A stretch of 58,661 nucleotides of DNA from Sulfuricurvum sp. PC08-66 (GCA_000830255.1 JQIT01000015.1:1-58661); one strand, 5' to 3'. Positions 23,126 to 31,800 are shown, numbered from the stretch's first letter. A program made the numbers and translations. Notes: generated by a model from the sequence alone, not told the origin.

Positions 23126-24844
23126 ATGCAACGCTTTGTCGATACCCTTTTCGTAAGTCGTAAAGTCTCTGCGGTACCTCCTCTGCCTTGGGCGTGGCGT
23201 ATGGGTATCCTCTCTCTTTTGGGTGCTGTGGCAATCGCTTTGGGCATCATAGGCTATTTCGATTATTTTGCTAATGCTACTCGCTATACCTTGCAACTTT
23301 TTTTGTGGGGGTTGGTGGGAGTATTTGCGCTGGTGGGGTTTGGATTGGTTGTGGCGGAGTTGCTACGTGCGCGACACAGTTACAAACTCCAAAGCGAGGA
23401 GCTTTCACGTGCCAATACATGGCTCAAACAGCTTTTGGCTACCGCCGTAGATGGTATTCATGTGATGGATATGGAGGGCAGGCTCATTGGGTGTAGCCCA
23501 AGCTTTGCGGCGATGTTGGGGTATGAGATGGCGCAGATGCACGCGATGCGTATTACTGACTGGGAGGTGAAGCTAACCCCACAAGAGATAAAGCAGATGT
23601 TTTCAACTCTCTCAACTACGCCCATCCAAACAGAATCAATTTTTCGACGTGCCAACGGCAAGCTCATCGATGTGAGTATCAAGGCGACACTGTTGGAAGA
23701 GGGCGGGGAGCGCTATATTTTTGCCTCGTCGTGGGATGTGACACAGCGCAAAGCCAACGAACTAGCGCTGCGTGTCGAAAAAGAGCGTGCACAAAACTAC
23801 CTCGATATTGTCGAGACGATGGTGCTGGTAATCCATCCCGATATGACCATAGGACTTATCAATCGCAAAGGGAGCGAAATATTGGGCTACTCTCCCCAAG
23901 AGGCGGTGGGGCAAAACTTCATCGACCTTTTTATCCCTGCACGTATGCGCGATGAACTGCGTGAGGTTGCGCATGGATTGCTTGCCTATGATGGTGTGCG
24001 TGCTTTTGAAAATCCCATTGTGAACAAAAACGGTCAAGAGCGTCTCATCGCATGGCGCAATACGCCGTTGCTCAATGAAGCAGGTTTTGTGGTGGGGATT
24101 TTGAGTGCAGGAGAGGATATTACGCGCCGCATCGAGGAGGAGCGTATGCTCACGCTCCATGCCCGCCAAGCCCAAATGGGGGAGATGATAAGCATGATTG
24201 CCCATCAGTGGCGACAACCTCTTGCCATCATCAATGCTATTACCTCACAGATGCGCCTCAAAGCGATGATGCAAGAGCAAGTGCCAAGTGCTTTGATAAC
24301 ACAATTGGTCAAAATCGAAGAGCAAAGCACCCATTTGTCACAGACGATAAACGATTATCGCGATTTTTTCAGACCCGATAAACCCAAGGAGCACTTTAAT
24401 GTCGCTTCGCTGGTGCAACACGCCTTGGCGCTCATCGACCATGCACTCAAAAACAGCTCGATTCGTATCGAGGTCGATGCCTTGGCGAATGTGATGCTCT
24501 ACACCTTTCGCAATGAGCTGTTGCAGGTCTTTATAGCACTACTCAAAAATGCACTCGATGCCTTTGAGGAGTATGAGACCTACGATGGAGAGATAAAAAT
24601 TACCATCGCCACCCAAGGCAATGATTGCGTCATTATAGTCGTAGACAACGCTGGAGGTATCTCCAAGGAGGTATTGCCGCACCTTTTTATGCCCTATTTT
24701 ACGACCAAGAACAAAAACATTGGGACGGGATTGGGGCTTTATATGAGTCGTATTATCGTACAGGAGCATTGCGGTGGTACTATTACGGTCGAGAGTCAAG
24801 CACCCTACACCGCTTTTCGACTCACACTACCCTATGAGGAGTAA
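23126..24844 (+). CDS. membrane sensor histidine kinase with two PAS domains
   Basis: A 572-residue kinase. Two membrane helices (GILSLLGAVAIALGIIGYF and LFLWGLVGVFALVGFGLVV) close to the N-terminus leave almost no periplasmic loop, so it senses inside the cell. Two PAS domains follow (GIHVMDMEGRLIG; TIGLINRKGSEILGYSPQEA), then HisKA with IAHQWRQPLAI and an ATPase domain with FIALLKNALDAFEE, DNAGGIS and TGLGLYMSR. The ATG directly follows the previous stop. The kinase core closely resembles that of the triple kinase at 3663. It probably phosphorylates the three adjacent regulators. Confidence 0.94.
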   Translation: MQRFVDTLFVSRKVSAVPPLPWAWRMGILSLLGAVAIALGIIGYFDYFANATRYTLQLFLWGLVGVFALVGFGLVVAELLRARHSYKLQSEELSRANTWLKQLLATAVDGIHVMDMEGRLIGCSPSFAAMLGYEMAQMHAMRITDWEVKLTPQEIKQMFSTLSTTPIQTESIFRRANGKLIDVSIKATLLEEGGERYIFASSWDVTQRKANELALRVEKERAQNYLDIVETMVLVIHPDMTIGLINRKGSEILGYSPQEAVGQNFIDLFIPARMRDELREVAHGLLAYDGVRAFENPIVNKNGQERLIAWRNTPLLNEAGFVVGILSAGEDITRRIEEERMLTLHARQAQMGEMISMIAHQWRQPLAIINAITSQMRLKAMMQEQVPSALITQLVKIEEQSTHLSQTINDYRDFFRPDKPKEHFNVASLVQHALALIDHALKNSSIRIEVDALANVMLYTFRNELLQVFIALLKNALDAFEEYETYDGEIKITIATQGNDCVIIVVDNAGGISKEVLPHLFMPYFTTKNKNIGTGLGLYMSRIIVQEHCGGTITVESQAPYTAFRLTLPYEE

Positions 24845-25890
24845 TGATGACACTCAAAGAGACTATCACAGCCCTGACCAAAAGCGCCAAATCGATGCGC
24901 GTGTTGTATGTCGAGGATGAGGAGCTTATCCGCGAAAACACCAAGATGCTTTTGGAGTCGATTTTCGGGGAGGTCGTCGTCGCCCAAGAGGGTCAAGAGG
25001 GGCTTCAAAAGTACCAAAATGGGACTTATGCGTGTGTCATTAGTGATATATTGATGCCACGTATGAACGGCGTGGCGATGCTACGCGCTATCAAGGCACA
25101 AAACCCCGCGCAACACTGCATCGTCACCTCTGCGTGCGAAGAGAGCAGCTATCTGCTCGAACTTATCAATCTACGCATCTCGCACTTCATGCTCAAACCT
25201 ATCCAAACCCAACAAATCATCGATGTATTGTGGGAGGTGGTCTCTATCATCGAAAACGAGCAAAAAGCGGCGATTCTGAGTGTCAATGAGGAGATTTGGC
25301 AGGCGCAACACGAAATTTTGGCACTTTTGGGCGAGGTGGGAGAGACGCGTTCACACGAGACAGGGCAGCATGTGCGACGTGTGGCGCACTATTCACAGCT
25401 CTTGGGAGAGTTGTATGGGCTGGATGCGCATGAGACACGACTCATCTATAGCGCGGCACCCATGCATGACATTGGCAAGATAGGCATCCCCGATGCGGTG
25501 CTACTCAAAAACGGCAAGCTCGACAGCCATGAGTTTGGCATCATGCAAGAGCACAGCCGATTGGGGTATGAGATACTCAAAAACTCGCATCGACCACTAC
25601 TGCAAGCCGCCGCCATTATCGCACATGAGCACCATGAGCGATGGGATGGGAGTGGCTATCCGCGTGGATTGGCGGGTGAAGATATCCATATTTATGGACG
25701 TATCGTAGCGCTAGCAGATGTTTTTGATGCGCTGAGTTGTGAACGTGTTTACAAAAAAGCGTGGCAGATGGAGCAAATTTTGGAGTATGTGACGCGTGAG
25801 CAGGGCAAACATTTTGACCCTCGATTGGTGGAGCTCTTTTTGACCCATCAAGAGCACTTTTTGGATATTGCACATCGATTGGGGGATTAG
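24844..25890 (+). CDS. response regulator with HD-GYP phosphodiesterase domain
   Basis: A 348-residue regulator. The receiver has VLYVEDEELIRENT, Asp68 in VISDILMPRMNG and FMLKPIQTQ. The C-terminal HD-GYP domain carries HETGQHVRRVAHYS, the HD pair in MHDIGKIGIPDAVL, and HERWDGSGYPRGL, the full set for metal binding and cyclic di-GMP hydrolysis to GMP. Its activity would be switched by the upstream kinase. The ATG at 24844 overlaps the kinase stop by one base; ATG 24847 is also possible. Confidence 0.94.
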   Translation: MMTLKETITALTKSAKSMRVLYVEDEELIRENTKMLLESIFGEVVVAQEGQEGLQKYQNGTYACVISDILMPRMNGVAMLRAIKAQNPAQHCIVTSACEESSYLLELINLRISHFMLKPIQTQQIIDVLWEVVSIIENEQKAAILSVNEEIWQAQHEILALLGEVGETRSHETGQHVRRVAHYSQLLGELYGLDAHETRLIYSAAPMHDIGKIGIPDAVLLKNGKLDSHEFGIMQEHSRLGYEILKNSHRPLLQAAAIIAHEHHERWDGSGYPRGLAGEDIHIYGRIVALADVFDALSCERVYKKAWQMEQILEYVTREQGKHFDPRLVELFLTHQEHFLDIAHRLGD

Positions 25891-25893
25891 CGT

Positions 25894-26574
25894 ATGGCAA
25901 AATTTAGCGAATTCAAAAACCTCTGTGTGCTTTATGCCGAAGATGATGCCACCTTGCGAGATATTACCGCCAAGACCCTCGATATGGTCGTGGGAACTGT
26001 TTTTGCCGTAGGAAGCGGTGATGAAGCGCTCAAAATTTTTGCCGCACATCGTATCGACATCGTGATACTGGATATTCACATGGGGAGCACGAGCGGTATC
26101 GAAGTGGCAAAAACCATACGCAAAGAAAACGACAAAATCCCTATCGCTATCGTCTCAGGCTCACTGGCAACCCAAGATTTGTTGCAAGCGTGTACGCTCA
26201 ATCTCATCGAGTACATCCAAAAACCTATCGAGTTCAATGCGCTTATGAAGATGCTGCATCTCGCCCTCGATAGGCTTATCGCGCAGGGACAGTTGAGTGC
26301 ACCTATTGGCGAGGGCATCCACTACGACTACTTCGCCAAGGCGTTTGTCGATGCCAAAAGTACGCAAACCGCTCTGACTAAAAACGAAATTGCCACCATC
26401 GAGCTACTCTTGCGTCACCGTGGACAGGTGGTCACCTATGAGACATTGATGAGGGTTTTTGACGAGGAGATGAGCGACGGTGCATTGAAAAATCTTATTC
26501 TGCGCCTGCGCAAAAAGATGGGTGATGATAGTGCTCTGCGCAATTTGGCGAAGGTGGGGTATCTACTCCAATAG
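25894..26574 (+). CDS. OmpR-type DNA-binding response regulator
   Basis: A 226-residue regulator. The receiver has LYAEDDATLRDIT, Asp60 in VILDIHMGSTSG and the YIQKPIEFN Lys motif. The C-terminal winged helix shows LTKNEIATIELLLRHRGQVV, then the recognition region LKNLILRLRKKMGDD and the wing AKVGYLLQ. It is probably the transcriptional output of the phosphorelay operon; its binding sites are unknown. It starts three bases after the HD-GYP gene and closes the operon. Confidence 0.93.
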   Translation: MAKFSEFKNLCVLYAEDDATLRDITAKTLDMVVGTVFAVGSGDEALKIFAAHRIDIVILDIHMGSTSGIEVAKTIRKENDKIPIAIVSGSLATQDLLQACTLNLIEYIQKPIEFNALMKMLHLALDRLIAQGQLSAPIGEGIHYDYFAKAFVDAKSTQTALTKNEIATIELLLRHRGQVVTYETLMRVFDEEMSDGALKNLILRLRKKMGDDSALRNLAKVGYLLQ

Positions 26575-26629
26575 CTTTAGGCTACTTCAATTGTTGGTGC
26601 GTTAGTATGGCGCTTTTTATGAGGACAGT

Positions 26630-27613
26630 ATGGCAAAAGCAATAGCACTCTTTTCGGGCGGATTGGATTCGACCTTGGCGATGAAACTTATCATCGACCA
26701 AGGCATTGAGGTGGTCGCCTGCAATATCAATACAGGCTTTGGTGGCACCAAAGATAGGCTGGCACATATGCAAAGTATGTGTGCCCAAGTAGGCGCGAAA
26801 TTACGCACCGTCGATATTCAGCACGAATATGTTCAAGAGGTGCTTTTCGACCCCGTTTATGGCTATGGCAAACACTTCAATCCTTGTATCGATTGCCACG
26901 CCAAGATGTTCGCGGTAGCCAAACGTCTCATGGCAGAGGAGGGGGCAGATTTTTTGATTTCGGGTGAGGTGCTAGGTCAGCGCCCCATGAGTCAAAACGG
27001 CGATGCGCTCAAAACTGTACTCCATGCAGGCGATGTCGAGGGGATTTTGGTGCGACCTATGTCAGCCAAACTTCTGCCTCCTACGATACCCCAACAACAG
27101 GGGCTTATCGATATCGATAAGCTTGAAGGCATTAGTGGACGCACGCGCGACCGTCAAATCGAGATGGCACGCGCTTATGGGCTGGTCGATTTTGAATCTC
27201 CAGGGGGCGGATGTTTACTCACCGATGAATTTTTCGCCAAAAAGATGCGCGATTTTATCGCACACGATACTTTCGAGGTGGCAGATATTCCTGTACTCAA
27301 ATGGGGCAGACATTTTCGCCTACCTGAGGGTGCCAAACTCGTCATGGGACGCAACCACGAAGAGAACGAAAAACTGGTCGCGATTGAAAATCCTAAATAC
27401 CTGCGTATCACCACAGGCGCTATCCCTGGTCCTACGTCACTGCTTTCACGTAGTGCCAGTGAAGCGGACAAAGCCCTAGCCCTGCAACTCATCCTCGTCT
27501 ACGCCAAGACCCAACCGCATGTGCGCTACACTCTGGATATTGAAGGAAATGAGCCTATCGAAACGACCCCCTATATCAGCAAAGAGGCGGCACAACGCTT
27601 TTTTGTGGTGTGA
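26630..27613 (+). CDS. PP-loop ATPase, MnmA-like, probably tRNA or sulfur-transfer related
   Basis: A 327-residue protein with the PP-loop SGGLDSTLAMKL (residues 9-20) that binds ATP in N-type ATP pyrophosphatases such as MnmA and ThiI. Cys86 and Cys89 (HFNPCIDCHAK) and a later GGGCLL could be catalytic or metal ligands; the RDRQIEMARAYGL segment also matches the MnmA-like group. The C-terminal part (residues about 230-327) is a separate domain. Membership in tRNA 2-thiouridylation enzymes is inferred; it is not the classical MnmA. A GAGGACAGT site precedes the ATG at 26630. Confidence 0.8.
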   Translation: MAKAIALFSGGLDSTLAMKLIIDQGIEVVACNINTGFGGTKDRLAHMQSMCAQVGAKLRTVDIQHEYVQEVLFDPVYGYGKHFNPCIDCHAKMFAVAKRLMAEEGADFLISGEVLGQRPMSQNGDALKTVLHAGDVEGILVRPMSAKLLPPTIPQQQGLIDIDKLEGISGRTRDRQIEMARAYGLVDFESPGGGCLLTDEFFAKKMRDFIAHDTFEVADIPVLKWGRHFRLPEGAKLVMGRNHEENEKLVAIENPKYLRITTGAIPGPTSLLSRSASEADKALALQLILVYAKTQPHVRYTLDIEGNEPIETTPYISKEAAQRFFVV

Positions 27614-27661
27614 GTTATTTTTGTAATTTTTTGGAGAGATTTTTGGGGTTTTGTCGCGTGT

Positions 27662-27874
27662 CTAGTATTGCAAGTTTTTGAGTTGTTTTTTGGCTTCATT
27701 CCACTCGATAGCGCTACTGTTTTCAAACTCTTGGAGGCGTTTTTCGAGTATCTCTTGGTGCCAAGAGGGTGATGCGATGGTGGTGTCGTTTTGCAGTGTC
27801 GCCCAAATATACTCCATTGCGCCTAGCTTCTCTTGGAGATTCCACTTATCGATGATTTCGTAGGCGTTCAGCAC
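27662..27874 (-). CDS. orphan addiction-module antitoxin-like protein
   Basis: A 70-residue protein resembling the TIGR02574/PF09720 addiction-module component: short helical N-terminus (IDKWNLQEKLGAMEYIWATL), then the Trp-His-Glu (SWHQEILEKRL) and NEAKKQL segments typical of that family. These usually sit just before a RelE/ParE toxin, but downstream on this strand (27600-27660) no toxin frame exists, so it appears solitary. The start is GTG at 27874 with AAAGGAG upstream. A TATAAT lies at 27906-27901 on the minus strand. Confidence 0.7.
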   Translation of the reverse strand: MLNAYEIIDKWNLQEKLGAMEYIWATLQNDTTIASPSWHQEILEKRLQEFENSSAIEWNEAKKQLKNLQY

Positions 27875-27930
27875 TGCTCCTTTGCGCTTTTGTGGGGCAT
27901 ATTATATGCTTTTTTGTAGTGTAGTAATAA

Positions 27931-28038
27931 TTACGAGCGCGTCCAAATATTGGTATTGAAAATCCCAAGTACGAAAATCGTCTCATCGATAGCATCAAAA
28001 AAATAGGGGATGGTGACACGGTGGGGAGGAAATATTAA
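27931..28038 (-). pseudogene. 3' half of a split RelE/ParE-type toxin gene
   Basis: A minus-strand frame of 35 codons to a TAA at 27931-27933 encodes RVTIPYFFDAIDETIFVLGI then FNTNIW, the typical end of Campylobacterota RelE/ParE toxins. It has no start codon; a stop lies just upstream in frame. The 5' half is at 31600-31800 on the same strand. The halves join at 28038 and 31606 in frame with two shared T bases, giving exactly 100 codons. The gap is the R-M island, so the toxin was cut by its insertion. Confidence 0.82.
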
Positions 28039-28133
28039 GACACAGGGAAGTCTTTATGTGTTATATATGAATATAAAATGTCAAGAACTAGTGAGTATGA
28101 ATATATCATAAATAAACATTTTACTACTCAATA

Positions 28134-28162
28134 TTGACAATATAAATTTTTTTATGTATTGT
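28134..28162 (+). promoter_or_regulatory. promoter of the methylase operon
   Basis: TTGACA at 28134-28139 and TATTGT at 28157-28162 are 17 bases apart, the latter with a TG extension. Transcription would start near 28169. That excludes the GTG at 28164 as the usual start of the next gene and supports the TTG at 28188. Confidence 0.6.
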
Positions 28163-28187
28163 TGTGGAAATATTTAAAGGTACGTTT

Positions 28188-28403
28188 TTGGAAGAGTGTG
28201 TCGAGTTTTTACCAAGGAATATTATTAAGGCTGAAATGAAGCGAAAAAATGTTTCTGTTAAGGAGATGTGCGAACTGCTTACTAAAGAAGGTGAAAGCTT
28301 AATCGAAACCTCATTTAACAACAAGATAAGTAGAGGCACATTTACAGCTCAATTCTTTTTTAAATGTATGAAAGTATTAAAAGTTAAAAGATTGGAAATT
28401 TAA
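28188..28403 (+). CDS. DUF6471-like small protein, possible controller of the R-M island
   Basis: A 71-residue protein with helix-turn-helix-like layout: IIKAEMKRKNVSVKEMCELL, then SFNNKISRGTFTAQFFFKCM. This matches DUF6471-type proteins found with phage and restriction genes. I chose TTG at 28188: AAAGG lies 7 bases upstream, and the promoter at 28134-28162 would start transcription after the GTG at 28164. It begins the plus-strand operon two bases ahead of the methylase. Regulatory role is inferred from position. Confidence 0.65.
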   Translation: MEECVEFLPRNIIKAEMKRKNVSVKEMCELLTKEGESLIETSFNNKISRGTFTAQFFFKCMKVLKVKRLEI

Positions 28404-28405
28404 TA

Positions 28406-29404
28406 ATGACAAAAGTAATGTCCAATGATGGCTTAAATGCAGCAAGAATTGCAAAAAAAGATGAGTTTTATACTCAGATGACTGACATCGAAAAAGAGCT
28501 GAAAAATTATGAAATTTATTTCAAAGACAAGACCGTTTTTTGCAATTGTGATGACCCTGAAGAAAGTAACTTTTGGCGTTACTTTGAAATAAATTTCGAC
28601 CATCTTGGTCTTAAAAAATTGATTTCAACTCATTATCGCGAAGCTTCCCCAACATATAAGCAGGAATTGTTTGTTAATGAAAATGGAGAAAAAAAATTTA
28701 TAAAAACAAACTTGAAACAAAATGGTGATTTTCGTTCGTCAGAATCAGTTGCAATACTAGCAGAATCAGACATTTGCGTTACCAATCCACCTTTTTCACT
28801 TTTCCGTGAATTCATTACACAACTGGTTGAGTTGAATAAGCAATTTTTGGTGATTGGACAGATTAATGCCGTCACCGCAAAAGAAATATTCCCTTTGATT
28901 AAAGATAAAAAACTTTGGCTTGGGCAGAGTATTCGCAGTGGCGATCGTGAATTTAGAGTCCCAAGTAATTACCCATTACAGGCAACAGGGTATCGTGTTG
29001 ATGAGGATGGTAATAAGTACATTCGCGTCAAAGGAATTCGTTGGTTTACAAATTTAGATTACCCAGAGCGTCATAAAGATATTAATCTCTATCAAAAATA
29101 TTATGAGGAAAAAAGTAAGTATCCAAGCTATGATAATTTCGATGCTATTGAGGTCGGTAAAGTTAAAGAAATACCTTGTGATTATACAGGTGTCATGGGC
29201 GTGCCTATTACATTTCTCGATAAATACAACCCAAATCAATTTGAAATTGTCATGCTTGCAAATGGCAACGCACGCACTAATGTGCCTTTAAAAACACTGC
29301 AAGAGGTAAACTATCGTCCGCATATTGAAGATAGAGGCGGTGTTGGTATCATAAACAACAAGCGTTTATATGCACGAATCTTGATTCGTAGGAAAGTATT
29401 ATGA
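28406..29404 (+). CDS. EcoRI-family adenine-specific DNA methyltransferase
   Basis: A 332-residue N6-adenine methylase of the EcoRI type (PF13651-like). The catalytic NPPF is at residues 127-130, in SDICVTNPPFSLFREFI. The N-terminal NAARIAKKDEFYTQMTDIEK and FCNCDDPEESNFWRYF, and the late GVMGVPITFLDKYNPNQFEI segment, are characteristic of the family. It would protect host DNA from the island's nuclease. The next methylase overlaps by four bases (ATGA). Recognition sequence unknown. Confidence 0.92.
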   Translation: MTKVMSNDGLNAARIAKKDEFYTQMTDIEKELKNYEIYFKDKTVFCNCDDPEESNFWRYFEINFDHLGLKKLISTHYREASPTYKQELFVNENGEKKFIKTNLKQNGDFRSSESVAILAESDICVTNPPFSLFREFITQLVELNKQFLVIGQINAVTAKEIFPLIKDKKLWLGQSIRSGDREFRVPSNYPLQATGYRVDEDGNKYIRVKGIRWFTNLDYPERHKDINLYQKYYEEKSKYPSYDNFDAIEVGKVKEIPCDYTGVMGVPITFLDKYNPNQFEIVMLANGNARTNVPLKTLQEVNYRPHIEDRGGVGIINNKRLYARILIRRKVL

Positions 29405-30237
29405 CAAGCCGAATGCGCACTCCTTGTACATATCAAGGTGGAAAGCAGCGCATTTCAGCTCAAATCGTTGATATTCTTCTCGAAGCTGCGTCAGAGCCAG
29501 ACTCAATATTTTATGATTTGTGTTGCGGTTCGGGAGCAATCTCGATAGAGTTGGTAAATAGAGGTATTGACCCTTCTAGAATTGTAATGCTTGATATCAG
29601 TTCTTGGGGTTCATTTTGGTCGGCAATTGGCTCTGGTGCTTTTAACATGGATGTTTTTAATCAATTTTTGTCTGAGTTACCAAGTGATAAACGTGATTTG
29701 AAAGCTCACATGCTGGCATTATCATCTCTTGAAGTAAGTAGTCATGAAGCAGAGCTTTATCCTATTCTTCAATCTTGCTCTTTTGGTGGGAAGCAAATTT
29801 GGCGAAATGGGAATCGCTGGTCAAATGCTTGTTTTCGAGACTATTGGGAGCCTACGGCAACAAGCATACGTCGAAGTCCTGCCAATCCGATGCAACCCTC
29901 TTCAACCGAGTTGCGTCGTCGAATTGATGCTATTGCAAATAAAATGAAAGGGGTAAATAGTCTCAATATAGACATTGTAACTCTTCTTGACACTCCTCTT
30001 CCCGAAAACGCTGTTGTATATGTAGACCCGCCATATCAAAATACGACTGGATATGCACACGGTTTCGATGTGGCATCCTTTATAAGTCGATTTCGCGAAA
30101 TAAATCGAGTTCCTTTATTTGTTTCCGAAGGAATCCCATTGAATGAAAATGCGTTGGAGTTAACATTCGGAGGGGCAAATGGCGGTATTAGTGGAAATCG
30201 AAAAAGTAAACATCAAGAATGGCTTAGTTGCTTTTAA
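29401..30237 (+). CDS. second adenine methyltransferase (D12/Dam-like)
   Basis: A 278-residue methylase. Motif X-like PCTYQGGKQRISAQI lies at the N-terminus, the SAM motif DLCCGSGAISIELVNRG at about 39-55, and the catalytic DPPY at about 209 in VVYVDPPYQNTTGY. This is the class alpha order of Dam and D12 enzymes, although the middle region is unlike typical Dam. Two methylases in one restriction unit suggest an asymmetric recognition site with each strand methylated separately. It overlaps the convergent nuclease gene by 14 bases. Confidence 0.85.
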   Translation: MTSRMRTPCTYQGGKQRISAQIVDILLEAASEPDSIFYDLCCGSGAISIELVNRGIDPSRIVMLDISSWGSFWSAIGSGAFNMDVFNQFLSELPSDKRDLKAHMLALSSLEVSSHEAELYPILQSCSFGGKQIWRNGNRWSNACFRDYWEPTATSIRRSPANPMQPSSTELRRRIDAIANKMKGVNSLNIDIVTLLDTPLPENAVVYVDPPYQNTTGYAHGFDVASFISRFREINRVPLFVSEGIPLNENALELTFGGANGGISGNRKSKHQEWLSCF

Positions 30238-31459
30238 GTAATCCGAGCATTTTTGCACTTTGACCGGATCCATTTCGAGCTAAAAGATATGAGGCAGATT
30301 TGAAATTTTCAAGCTCAGACTCTGGGTATACAGACATGAAGTAATAGTTATCCTCAACTTTGGTAAATGTAATCACCTTTTTAACCAAATATTGCCCCAT
30401 ATTTTTATCTCTAAAAGCTTTAGTAATCTTTTTTTTATCAGAGCTAATTCCCTTAATCTGGAGTCTCCAAGTACCGTTTGCATTATTTCCAGTTGGATAT
30501 ATTATTTCATTACCCAAGTAGTTAACCCCTTCGAAGTTGAGGATGAAACTTTTTGTTTTGTCGGTTTCAGTGGGATCAATATCAAAAAACCAGACTCCGC
30601 CGTGTATAAAATTTGGATCGCCGAGGTCGAAACGGGTTCCTATAGGGTTTCCACGCACTAGCAAGGACTTTTTTGATAAATCAAGTATATTTCGTGAACC
30701 GCCAGTCATCTTTCCAGTTTCAAACCATACAGTCTCCCCCTCGTTTACAAGGATAGCAGTGGTAGGTAGTGTTGGACTCTTGGAAATTGCCGCCGTCTGC
30801 TCTATTTTTGGCGTTGTTAGACGAGGCAATTTTGCCTGTGCGCCATTACCAAACAATCTCTCATGAGTTTCTTTAGTTGTAGTAGCTTTTGAAAGGCGTA
30901 CTTGTTCGGCGACTTCTTTTAATATATAGCCGTTTTGGAGTAGATCATCTATGCTTTTTTGTGTATTAATTGGCATGAAAGAGTTTTTGAGCGAGGTCAA
31001 CCCCTTAATATAGCTGCTCATTTCCTTTAGTATTTTTGCATCATTGTCGCTTGAACCATCTAATGGGATAAGGATAGAACTTTCAAAGTTTGTCCACAGA
31101 CCTCCTCCTGTCAGGTTATTTGAGCCAACAATTATCAGTCCGTTAGCATCTCCTAAAAATTGGTAAATCTTTGAATGGAATGTCTGGAATTTTTCAGAGT
31201 GCACTATATTCAAGGAATTGGTATGAAGAAGCAAGGCCGTGAGAGCCTCATACGATGTTCCACCAAGGTCAACGCCCACATAAACATTTACAATTCCTCC
31301 TTTTTTTCTGAACTTTTCGAGTGAATTAATGATTCTGAGAACACCACTGTTCTTTGCAAATGCGACAAGTATATTTAAAGTGTGATATTTTTCCGAATCG
31401 AGTAATTCGATTAGATGGTTCCCTAATTGCCCATTAAGAGGTTGGTTGATTAAATTCAT
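30224..31459 (-). CDS. PLD-superfamily restriction nuclease (NgoFVII/BfiI-like)
   Basis: A 411-residue protein. The N-terminal domain has one HxK motif (FHSKIYQFL; His95, Lys97) followed by the GSNNLTGGG segment (residues 112-120), as in phospholipase-D-type nucleases BfiI and NgoFVII, which form the active site from two subunits and do not need metal ions. The C-terminal 200 residues are likely DNA recognition. I chose the ATG at 31459 because GGAG lies six bases upstream; a frame from 31471 starts at TTG. It is convergent with the methylases. Confidence 0.85.
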   Translation of the reverse strand: MNLINQPLNGQLGNHLIELLDSEKYHTLNILVAFAKNSGVLRIINSLEKFRKKGGIVNVYVGVDLGGTSYEALTALLLHTNSLNIVHSEKFQTFHSKIYQFLGDANGLIIVGSNNLTGGGLWTNFESSILIPLDGSSDNDAKILKEMSSYIKGLTSLKNSFMPINTQKSIDDLLQNGYILKEVAEQVRLSKATTTKETHERLFGNGAQAKLPRLTTPKIEQTAAISKSPTLPTTAILVNEGETVWFETGKMTGGSRNILDLSKKSLLVRGNPIGTRFDLGDPNFIHGGVWFFDIDPTETDKTKSFILNFEGVNYLGNEIIYPTGNNANGTWRLQIKGISSDKKKITKAFRDKNMGQYLVKKVITFTKVEDNYYFMSVYPESELENFKSASYLLARNGSGQSAKMLGLLKSN

Positions 31460-31599
31460 TATGCACTCCAAAAATGCTGATTTTACATAAAAAGCGGTAT
31501 TTATTGTATATATACTTCTTAAACATTAATATTTTATTTATCATTAAATGCTGGGTAGTTGTTTTGCCTTGCTTGGTCAAAAAATACAAGCCAAAAAAA

Positions 31600-31800
31600 T
31601 CAGAAATCATACCAGACGTTTTGTGCAAGTGCTATATGAAATCGTGATTTTCTGCATTTCATGGGATGGTTTTGGAGGGTGTCGATAGTGCTGAAGAGTC
31701 CATTGCGGAATTTTTCTGCGCGGTTTTGGCTATCTTGCGCGATGTAAAAATAGATAGCTACAAACTCCTCTTCAAACTGTTCGGAAAATTTAACGAGCAT
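31600..31800 (-). pseudogene. 5' part of a split RelE/ParE-type toxin gene
   Basis: The first 65 codons of a RelE/ParE toxin: EEFVAIYFYIAQDS, the helix AEKFRNGLFSTIDTLQNHP and the CRKSR strand, ending in NVWYD then a premature stop at 31600-31602. At 66 residues it lacks the last third of the fold. That missing part is at 27931-28038. It overlaps the antitoxin gene by 11 bases, the usual arrangement. Toxin activity should be lost while the antitoxin remains. Confidence 0.82.

Larger units (their letters stand above)
28039..31605. mobile_element. restriction-modification island inserted into a toxin gene
   Basis: A 3.57-kb AT-rich block carrying four genes: DUF6471-like, EcoRI-family methylase and D12-like methylase on plus, and a PLD nuclease on minus. 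Its edges coincide with the two broken ends of the toxin gene. No transposase, integrase or clear terminal repeats are visible; a two-base TT is shared at the ends, so the exact boundary is uncertain by two bases. Confidence 0.75.

Noticed and set aside
28124-28339. Minus-strand 71-codon frame at the left end of the R-M island
   Set aside because: It overlaps the DUF6471-like gene and its promoter; no ribosome site.
28039-31605. Terminal inverted repeats or a transposase for the R-M island
   Set aside because: No matching ends beyond two shared T bases and no recombinase gene were found, so it is not called an insertion sequence.
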